Below are positions 43,351 to 50,855 of a stretch of DNA of 64,000 nucleotides, piece by piece. The notes beneath the pieces were generated by a model. That model saw nothing but the letters and a program-made list of their open reading frames with translations, made no database searches and was not told where the DNA came from. Numbering within the stretch: the stretch's first letter is position 1; each line of letters starts with the position of its first letter. The DNA is from Melanopsichium pennsylvanicum (Eukaryota > Basidiomycota > Ustilaginomycetes > Ustilaginales). Location: the NCBI GenBank assembly GCA_900208305.1, contig OAPG01000005.1, positions 496,001-560,000 of the forward strand, in the 5' to 3' direction. The position numbers and the translations under genes were made by a program.

Positions 43351-44273
43351 TCACACGACACCACCGGGAGCAGCGCCCACATATTGAGGGCTCGTTGCCG
43401 GCACGCCGCTCCCGGGCATGTACCCAGCTCCATTGTGATAGGTCTGGACCTGCTGCTGCTGTAACTCCTTGGCTGCGTTCAAGCGCGCGATTTGCATGTT
43501 GAGGTTCTTAATCTCTTGGTCCTGTTGCCCGAACTTGTTGGAAGCAATCCCAGCATACACAGCGCTTGTTAAAGCTGCGGTGGTGCTAACCGCCATTGCT
43601 GATCCGGCCACCCACTTTTTGGCCCGGAGGAGTTTAGCGTTTTGTTCCGACGTCTCGGCGAGTTTTAGGTTTCCCTTTGCGAGCGTATAGATGTCCTCAG
43701 TGTTTTGGGAGATCCTTCTGTTACCATTTTCTATGGCGAGAGCGTGTTCGTCCACAGTCGCACCGAGATGTCCTAGTCTATCATGAATAAAATTTCCGGC
43801 CGCAGAATTCTGGCCGTATTGCTGTTCAAATTCAACATTAGGAGGAGCATAGTTCCGATCAGCGGTACGGAGGGCCTCCTGGTGAAAAGGCGAGAGCCCT
43901 CTTGACGAGCCGGCTTCTGTCACTCCCTTTGCGAAATTCTCGGATTGGGCCGGAGCCTCGTGCTCAAGGGGAGCCTTTGGCAAGTCTTCGAACTTTCTGA
44001 TAATTTCTCCTACACCCTTATCTAGAGACAAGACCACTCGAGAAACAAATGTCATTATCGACTAACCCGGAAACAGCAAGCTGGCTGGCATGTCTACTTA
44101 CAAACTTCTTCCTCACCACGACGCTGCAAGTTGAGCCTTTCCTTCGTGGGAGGCAGAGTAGAGATGGAACTCTTAACCTTGATTAATCTAGGCTGATTAA
44201 GGTGCTCGGATTGTACGGCGCCCACAATCTGCAAAGCGAGGAGAAGTCCGGCAAAGGCTAGAAGGAGCTTCAT
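43351..44273 (-). CDS. Predicted signal-peptide protein with coiled coils and a second hydrophobic segment; function unknown
   Basis: Two exons proposed: 44273-44102 and 44021-43351, with an 80-base intron (GTAAGT...TCTCTAG). The frame joins EEEV to YKGVGEII and gives 280 residues. I do not recognise the family. Residues 1-19 form a clear signal peptide (MKLLLAFAGLLLALQIVGA). A dibasic RR occurs near 51-52, a possible Kex2 site. Residues about 138-190 and 222-251 have heptad-like character and flank a hydrophobic stretch (about 194-218, WVAGSAMAVSTTAALTSAVYAGIA). The tail is Gly/Pro/Gln-rich. There is no cysteine in the mature part. A TATA box lies about 110 bases upstream of the ATG. It may be a secreted or membrane-anchored protein; an effector role is only a guess. 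A shorter intron with another acceptor is possible, but it would have a poorer 3' splice site. Confidence 0.65.
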
Positions 44274-44381
44274 GCTTGTTCAGATTGCCTTCTTTGAAGC
44301 GAGTTTCAGATCGAAAAGGATTGTGCGGAAGAATGAGAGAGGTGGAAGAAGGGAGAGATAGATTCACCTTCCCGACCCCTC

Positions 44382-44388
44382 TTTATAT
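44382..44388 (-). promoter_or_regulatory. TATA box of the signal-peptide protein gene
   Basis: ATATAAA on the minus strand, about 110 bases upstream of the proposed ATG at 44273. It is one of the clearest TATA elements next to a gene in this window and would suit a regulated promoter. Confidence 0.55.
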
Positions 44389-44837
44389 GTATCGAAATCA
44401 TTTCTTTCTACACCGCATGTCGTCTTGACGACGCTGCCAACTCGCTTTCCTGTTCAATTTGACCTCTAGGTGACCTTTTTGTCACAGTTTGGTGGGACCA
44501 CAAAGTAGCTCAATGATACGGTATCAACTACAGAGCAGCAGTCTTCATCTCGATCAGCCGACGTGCCCACTTCGAGGTCGTGCGATGTGATGATGAATCT
44601 GTGTATGGACGCAATTGTGGCATGAAGTGTGGGCACAACTAAACGTGGGTTCGAGATGAGGATGGATGCATACTCTGCTATTTTTCCGGCCGAGATTAAA
44701 ATCACGCTTCCTCCTTATTTCGAACAATTTTGGGCCTATAGTCGTGCAATCCTCGTGGTCCAGCAACCCTTGTTCTTGCTCCATCTCACCTTCACGATCA
44801 TCGACACACCTGGATTGCTTCGACCTCATACCATCTC

Positions 44838-44893
44838 AACCTAACGCGGTACTATTTCAACCTAACGCGGTACTATTTCAACCTCACGCGGTA
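44838..44893. repeat. 21-bp tandem repeat, nearly three copies
   Basis: AACCTAACGCGGTACTATTTC repeats at 44838, 44859 and 44880, the last copy partial and with one change (CTC for CTA). It ends about 75 bases before the start codon at 44967, so it lies in the promoter or leader of the fusion gene. Confidence 0.9.
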
Positions 44894-44966
44894 ACATTAG
44901 CACACAGAAAGAACGTAGGCGCTGCTTTGATCTTGCGTAGCTGCACTCACTTGACAACCAACGACG

Positions 44967-46024
44967 ATGACCTTCACAGTAGCCCAGCGCCAACGAGCAA
45001 TCGGCTTGTACAAGCGCCTCCTCCGCACATCCCGCACGACATTTGATGGCGACAATGTTGCTATCGTCGCCGCTCGGAACGAGACTCGCCGTCGATTCCA
45101 GGCGGCAAAGCAGGAGACTGATGCTGCCAAGATCGACGAAGGGCTCAAGATGGGCGATGAGATCGTCTCGGTGCTTCGACGAAATGTTGTCCAGGGCAAG
45201 TGGCGCCAGGACAGAGACGCTTATGGTAAGTGCCACCTCAACACTGCCGACATCTTGATTTTTGTACCAAGATCAACTGACTCGCATCCGACTTGACTTT
45301 TTGCTTCCGCTGATATGATTTCGCCGCAGAACTTCGCATGACAAAAGACACTGAACTCGGCAACAACGACAGCATCAAGATCGCTCGGGCAAAACAGATC
45401 GCCGACCTTAAAGCAGGCAAAAAGCCAGAACGCAAATCTTGTCGCGAGATGGCTGCTCAATACCAAGACGCTGCCTCGTCATCTTCTTCAGCATCCTTCG
45501 CCACCGCAGCATCTTCTTCTGCATTCAACCCCGTTCGCGCCTTCTCTACCTGCACTCGACCTTTGAGCATCCTCACCCAAGCACGCGGCTTTGCATCTTC
45601 TTCTACCGTCCAAACTCGAGACCCTTCAGCAGTCCCTGCCACCCCTCTCCCGCGCCCGGTTCCTAAATTCAGTTCGACCACCATCCTTGCAGACGGCTCT
45701 TCGATCCAGCTCGCCACCACCTCACCTCGACGACTTACTCGTTTGACGCGTGATCCCACAAACCATCCTCTGTGGAATCCAGGTCAGGAGAGGAAGATTG
45801 GTGGTGATGCAGCCGATGACAGTGGCCGTCTCGGTAGGTTCAGGAGACGATTCGAAGGTGTGGAGGGTGTCACGGAGGAGGCTCAGAAAGGTGACAATGT
45901 GGCAGCAGGAGAGGTGAAGTTCGGTCAGGACGATTTGGATTGGATGAGTGTCGGTGGTCGGGAGGCTAGAGCTGGTTCTCCACTTGCCGCCAAGAAGGCT
46001 GCTAAAGGCAAGGGTCGCAAGTGA
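44967..46024 (+). CDS. Fusion of complex III assembly factor Mzm1/LYRM7 with mitochondrial ribosomal protein bL31m
   Basis: Two exons, 44967-45225 and 45330-46024, with a 104-base intron (GTAAGT...CCGCAG); 317 residues. Residues 1-125 are Mzm1: a LYR-type helix start (AIGLYKRLLR, 11-20), VLRRNVVQGK (69-78) and the family block TKDTELGNNDSI (91-102). Mzm1 stabilises the Rieske protein Rip1 in the matrix. Without a stop the frame runs through a Ser/Ala/Arg-rich, nearly acid-free stretch like a mitochondrial presequence (about 127-176, including FNPVRAFSTCTRPLSIL). It then enters a domain like yeast Mrpl36/bL31m: LADGSS (206-211), SPRRLTRLTRDPTNHPLWNP (218-237), GRLGRFRRRF (252-261) and a later FGQDD. 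bL31m sits in the large mitoribosomal subunit. An internal in-frame ATG at 45449 could start bL31m alone. Confidence 0.8.
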
Positions 46025-46704
46025 TTCAGTTTCTAAGAAACGTTCATCAGCCGTTTGTCGTGTACATGTTCAACGTTGTATAACAATAAGCTCAAACCTT
46101 GATTTCCTTTTTCGACCTTGGTTTTTGGATTCTTCTTCCGTTCAACTCAAGTGCGGATTTGTGCACCATCGGTCGATGCTTGTGCGAGTGGCCTTGACCC
46201 AAGTAGAAAGTCTCACAATCAATGAGGGCCTTGAGAGCTGCATTTGGTAGGTCTGAAATGGTTGCATGAACGCAAATCTCAGGGAGGTGACGAGTCCTGA
46301 GTCCGTTGAGCAGCAGCACATGCGATTCACGATCTGTCATGACGGCATTCGTCAAGACCCCGGTCCGAACACGATTCCGACGTAAGTTGAGCAAGATACC
46401 GTGGCTCTTGAGCATCTTTATTGTTCAGATTCATCCCTGTCTCAGCTCACATCGGCATCTGCGAACCCTTCCCAAAGCTCTTATTTGTCTTTCGCAAGCC
46501 CTTGAGCCCTCACTATTGTCTAGAAGCGCCATATGGTGCTGGTTGGCAGCTTTCTAGGGCAGCGACTCAAGCGCAGCTTCAACGGATCCATGCGTGCGTG
46601 CCTTTAAGCATTCGTAGCAGAACAAAGCCAGTTCGAGGCCGTGTCGTGTTTGCATTACTTGCGGAGCGAAAGAGAGCTAGAAAAGATTAGGGCCCTAGAG
46701 GTGG
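46025..46704. other. Convergent 3' spacer
   Basis: 680 bases between the fusion gene and the small membrane protein gene. Short frames only, with no recognisable domain. Confidence 0.45.
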
Positions 46705-47260
46705 TCATTCTTCGTCATCATGGCTTGAGCTACTGCCACCAGAAAGACGTTCGCGGTTCTTGAGAATCTGCTCCTTTTTATGTGCAATGAGTTCCAACTG
46801 ACGACCTTCCAGTCCGTGAACATAGTATCCTAGTGCACCGAATGCTCCCATCAGCATTGCGTGACCGCCGAGATCTGTAGCAGAAAATGAAGCCAGGAGG
46901 GTGGAAAGATGTTTGTCAGTTGACTCCTGCTCTGCTGTTGAATGCTAAACTGCTGTGTCGTCGTCTCTGTATCTCTCCATGTGCATATCTGCGAGGTGTC
47001 TGAAGGAGCCCATATCGATAATCGTGATAAGGAATGTGATGCGATCATGGAAAGGTTTCGAAGACCAAGCAGGAGACTGATCGGCGTTCGGAATAGTCCA
47101 ATTTTGTGATGAAAGAATCATTCACGAGAAAGGGTAGATTTGCTGGCGATGATGTCTGAAACTCACTCTCGAAAATGTTTCGCTTCTGCAGGCCAAGTGC
47201 ATAGCATCGTGTAAGGAAGCCCAAACCTGCATATCCGAGAACGCTGGCTGCTACCGACAT
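46705..47260 (-). CDS. Small predicted membrane protein, two exons; family not recognised
   Basis: Exons 47260-47167 and 46874-46705 with a 292-base intron (GTGAGT...GCTACAG). The splice joins NIFE to NLGGHAM in frame and gives 87 residues. The N-terminus [27 protein letters not shown] is hydrophobic then basic; a second hydrophobic segment is HAMLMGAFGALGYYVHGL. A charged helix (EGRQLELIAHKKEQILKNRER) and an acidic, Ser-rich tail follow. The size, two short membrane segments and a basic helix resemble small subunits of mitochondrial inner-membrane complexes, but I cannot name a family. It is convergent with the Mzm1-bL31m gene. Good splice sites and a frame that continues cleanly to a stop support it; the intron is long for this genome and might be mis-set. 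Confidence 0.65.
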
Positions 47261-47745
47261 CTTGAATGCTATCCGCAACAGATTTCCCCGCAATGTATCG
47301 TTTGGCGAAAAAAGAGTCAGTCTGGAACGCTGTGTCCGATGTCGAAGTATGATATTTGTGTCCCATAATTTGCTCACCTGTATATGTGTGCTGTGAGGAG
47401 GTTGGTGATCAGAGGGGCGTGGATGATGATGCGGAGCAAGGTAAAGTGATGTCGAGCGTTGAAGATGGTGGAATTGCCCAACACTCTCTCGAACTCGCTC
47501 TTTCTCCGGTAAGTGAGCCCATCACGTGCCCATTTTCACAGATTTAACACTTTGCACCTTTTGACACTTCCACCACATGCTACCAACAATTCAGCCTCTC
47601 TCACGCCACGCCCCTGACCTTGTAGACATGGTTTGAGTTTTGTCAGCGTGCATTTCATAATTGCTCTAGCTTTCCGGATGATAATGATACAAATGACGAA
47701 GGAGATGTTTTGCTTTTGCTTTTGTAAATTCTCAAAGAGGGGACC
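47261..47745. other. Spacer, small membrane protein gene / ERI1
   Basis: Promoter of the small gene and 3' end of the exonuclease gene. No other gene seen. Confidence 0.45.
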
Positions 47746-49038
47746 TCATACCATAGATTCTGATTCGTCCACTTCTGGCGGGAAAGGCCACTTGACCTGT
47801 CCAGCAAGCTTTCCCATCCAAAAAAATCTTTTGCCTGTACTTCCGCCAGTATCCACCCTTACATTCGGACTCAATACCAATTTCTCCATCTTCCTTGCCC
47901 TCTTAAGACAACCGTCTTTGCCCAAGCTTAGCATCTTCGCACTGGCCTCCACCGTGCCATCAACAGCTTCATAGTGTTTACTCAACAGTACCTGATCACC
48001 CGTCCTTGCTGCTATGGCTATCCTTCTTGCTAGCTCGACGGCAAGGCGGGAAACGTTTAGCGTATCGTCCATACCGCAGTGCTGTCTGCCTTGGAAAGGG
48101 CCGATGTTGAGCAGTTCCAAAAGGCCTGCTAATGACTGATCATACGGAGAGAGACCCGTGCTCCTAGCAGCCTCCTTGACCACCTCAGAATTGTTGAGAG
48201 CTGGAGGGGAGACGACTTGGAAGCCATCCCTACCGCCAAATCCGGGAAAAGGCGATGCTCGTGAGGAAGGAGAGCTCCGGACAAGGGAGGCTTTAAGATC
48301 CTGCTCCCACTTGAACAGCGCTGCAATGCCCTTTCGTATGTCTACAAGTGGTCCTCGCAAGAATACCGGTGGTAAGCCATGGCTCTTGTCACGAGGTATT
48401 GCCGAGATGAAAGATTGCTTGACCACAAAATCTCTCAAGTCGGCTGGCCCGTGATTGATCCATGCTACACCTCGCTTTAGCCGGTAATTTTGAAGACTAC
48501 CTCTGCCTCCTCCTGAAGTGTCTTCCACAAGATCGTGCGAGACCAAGAATCTGAAGAATTGCTCCACCACTTGATTCCACAGTGGTGCTGAGTCCACTTG
48601 TCCTTGAGTGACGCCTGTCAGGTCCTTACAAAACTTGGTCAATTTCGGCCTGAATGTCGGCTGGACGTAGGAATGAAAAATAGCCTTGGTCTCCAACTGC
48701 TCGCTGTCTTGATTCCATTTGAGTATTACGATAGGGAACTCGATAATCTCGTTAGGATACTGAAAGGAGCCGGTTTCGAAGCCATGTTGAAGGTTTCGGT
48801 ACTTGCGCGTGCTTTCGCAGGTTGCTTCTACGTCGAGGACGAGGAAGGTATCGAATTCCGGATCCCATTTGCTGTCAGCAGGAGCAGATGCTGAGGCGGA
48901 AATACCATCAGGTGTGGCAGATTGGGTGCGAAGGGCCTTTTTGAGACGGAGGCGCAGGTCGGCTTTTTTACCTTTTGTTTCTAAGCCCAGATCGTGCAGT
49001 CGAGAACGCAACTCTTCGACGCTTAACGATGAGGCCAT
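47746..49038 (-). CDS. ERI1: SAP-domain DEDDh 3'-5' exonuclease, ERI1 family
   Basis: 430 residues from the ATG at 49038 (the frame upstream starts only with TTG). Residues 5-35 are a SAP motif (SVEELRSRLHDLGLETKGKKADLRLRL) that binds nucleic acid. The nuclease follows: FLVLDVEATCE (Exo I, Asp69 and Glu71), FPNEI-like segment with EIIEFPIVIL, KLTKFCKDLTGVTQGQVD, NHGPADLRDFV (Exo II Asp) and GRQHCGMDDTLNVSRLA (Exo III with the catalytic His and Asp). Between Exo II and Exo III is an insertion of roughly 100 residues, Ser/Pro-rich, absent from animal ERI1. Eri1 enzymes trim the 3' end of 5.8S rRNA, histone mRNA stem-loops and small RNAs. Which of these applies here is unknown. Divergent to SLT11. 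Confidence 0.88.
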   Translation of the reverse strand: MASSLSVEELRSRLHDLGLETKGKKADLRLRLKKALRTQSATPDGISASASAPADSKWDPEFDTFLVLDVEATCESTRKYRNLQHGFETGSFQYPNEIIEFPIVILKWNQDSEQLETKAIFHSYVQPTFRPKLTKFCKDLTGVTQGQVDSAPLWNQVVEQFFRFLVSHDLVEDTSGGGRGSLQNYRLKRGVAWINHGPADLRDFVVKQSFISAIPRDKSHGLPPVFLRGPLVDIRKGIAALFKWEQDLKASLVRSSPSSRASPFPGFGGRDGFQVVSPPALNNSEVVKEAARSTGLSPYDQSLAGLLELLNIGPFQGRQHCGMDDTLNVSRLAVELARRIAIAARTGDQVLLSKHYEAVDGTVEASAKMLSLGKDGCLKRARKMEKLVLSPNVRVDTGGSTGKRFFWMGKLAGQVKWPFPPEVDESESMV

Positions 49039-49495
49039 ATTGGAATGTATAGGAAAGGGGACCCCAAGGACGAGCAATTGAGGCGTTGCTCAATCCTCAG
49101 GCAGTTTCTGCCATTGTCGAGTCAAAGGTCAATGTATTTGCGTATGTAGGACAGTTGAAGAATGCTTAAATGCAGTATTGAACAAATGCAAGCAAGCAAG
49201 CAAGCAAGCAAGCAGGCTTCAGGTTCCGAGATCCAGAGTTCTGAGCAGAAAGCGGTGTCGGGTGCCTGAAATCCTGCACTGATCTGCAACCTCGAAAGCG
49301 CAGTCTTCTTTTTGTGCCACATTCTGAATGCAACGCCTTCTGCTACCTTCATACATCACTTTCATCATACCGTCGTCATACAATCACTTTTGATTATCAG
49401 CATTGTCATCTGTACGCCATCGACAGAAAATCCCGTCCCAAGACCCCCACTCTCACCTGATCTCAAATACCTAGACCAGTGCAACGATATTCATC
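49039..49495. promoter_or_regulatory. Divergent promoter region, ERI1 / SLT11
   Basis: About 460 bases. It contains an AAGC microsatellite near the middle. No TATA box is evident. Confidence 0.5.
49188..49214. repeat. AAGC microsatellite
   Basis: Six to seven AAGC units between the divergent ERI1 and SLT11 genes. Confidence 0.9.
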
Positions 49496-50536
49496 ATGGC
49501 CTTTTGGCAAGCCCACGGCAAGCTCGGCTCGAGCGGATTCGCCGCCGAGTCTGCCGAGACTCCGATCCTTTGCGAATCTTGCCTTGGCCCCAACCCCTAC
49601 ATCCGCATGACCAAAGACTCTCAAGGCAAGATATGCAAAGTCTGCACCCGCCCGTTTACCGTCTTTCGATGGAACCCGGGTGCAGGTGGACGATTCAAGA
49701 AGACCGAAATTTGCACTACCTGTGCCAAGGTCAAAAACGTGTGTCAAACTTGCATTCTCGACTTGCAATACGGCTTGCCTGTTCAGGTAAGGGATGCTGC
49801 TCTGGGCGTCAAGACGGGTGGGCCGAGCAGTGATAAGAATCGGGAATACTATGCTGAAAAGATGGATAGGGCTTTGGAAGGGCCCAAGAGTGGAATGGAT
49901 ACTGGTAGGGCTGGTCAAGAGCTGTTGCGGAAAGTGGGAGGAAGGAAGGAGATCGAGTATAAAGCGGATCGACCGGACAGGAAACAACAGCTATGCTCCG
50001 CATTTGCTAAAGGCTCGTGTCCGAGAGGCGATCAATGTCCTTATAAGCACGAGTTGCCAGCAAATCTTTCACAAACAGCATTACCAGCAACATCATCTCC
50101 AAGCTCCACACAACCATCCCTACAATTGTCGTCATCAGCAGCAGCAGCGACAACGACAGCGTCGGCAGCATCAGCAGCATCAGTACCAAGAACCATCGGT
50201 CACAAACTTTCTTCTGCAACAGGCCTACCCCCACCACAAGACCAATCCATCGTTTCGATCTTTATCAGCTCCCTTCCACCCAATGTAACCGAATCTGAGC
50301 TTCGATCATTCTTCCTCTCGCTCGATCCAAGACTTCGACCGGACCATATCAGATCTATTACGCTGGTCTCGACGTCCAGATGTGCATTTGTCAACTTTCA
50401 CACACGACAGCAGGTCGAATGGGCAGCAGCCCAATGTTCGACCAAGATGTTGATGGGCGATACCGAGGTGCGCGTGATCTGGGGAAGGAGTAGGCCGATG
50501 AAAAATAAGGATGCAGCCAACTCGACTGGCAAGTAG
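49496..50536 (+). CDS. SLT11: Pre-mRNA splicing factor Slt11/Ecm2 (RBM22, Cwf5)
   Basis: 346 residues. The N-terminus carries the RBM22-type cysteine-rich domain: ILCESCLGPNPYIRMTK, CKVCTRPFTVFRWNPG and CTTCAKVKNVCQTCILDLQYGLPVQVRD, nearly as in human RBM22. A CCCH zinc finger follows at about 167-188 (CSAFAKGSCPRGDQCPYKHE). After a Ser/Ala/Thr-rich linker an RRM occupies about 250-330 (VSIFISSLPPNVTESELRSFF, CAFVNFHTRQQVEWAA). The protein contacts the U6 internal stem-loop and the catalytic centre of the spliceosome as part of the Prp19-related complex. The start ATG has a good context (ATCATGG). Intronless, divergent from ERI1. Confidence 0.94.
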   Translation: MAFWQAHGKLGSSGFAAESAETPILCESCLGPNPYIRMTKDSQGKICKVCTRPFTVFRWNPGAGGRFKKTEICTTCAKVKNVCQTCILDLQYGLPVQVRDAALGVKTGGPSSDKNREYYAEKMDRALEGPKSGMDTGRAGQELLRKVGGRKEIEYKADRPDRKQQLCSAFAKGSCPRGDQCPYKHELPANLSQTALPATSSPSSTQPSLQLSSSAAAATTTASAASAASVPRTIGHKLSSATGLPPPQDQSIVSIFISSLPPNVTESELRSFFLSLDPRLRPDHIRSITLVSTSRCAFVNFHTRQQVEWAAAQCSTKMLMGDTEVRVIWGRSRPMKNKDAANSTGK

Positions 50537-50855
50537 GATGCGTTAAAGGAAGCAAAAGCTACACCTTACATACTGTATCCGCATCTTTTTAACCATCTTG
50601 TCCTTTTAGACCACACTGCGCATTCTCAATCTCAGCATATTGGAAAGGCGTCGACCGCAGACACTCCTTGAGGCATTCCTGTGGATGACGTTCAAACACA
50701 AGAATCCAAATCCAAATCATTGTACGCGTTTCGACTAAACGTCTTGGTATCATGCAAAATCAAACAACATGCAAAGAACAAGCCATTACTCCTACACAGA
50801 TGCACATGATAAAACCATGGTCCTTCCCTTCCTTTCTTTCCACGTTTGCTTGCCA
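50537..50855. other. Convergent 3' spacer, SLT11 / AMPK beta
   Basis: 3' ends of two convergent genes; nothing else seen. Confidence 0.5.

Larger units (their letters stand above)
44274..44966. other. Divergent spacer, signal-peptide gene / MZM1-bL31m fusion
   Basis: About 690 bases between two divergent genes. It contains the TATA box above and a 21-base triple repeat close to the fusion gene. No other gene. Confidence 0.5.
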
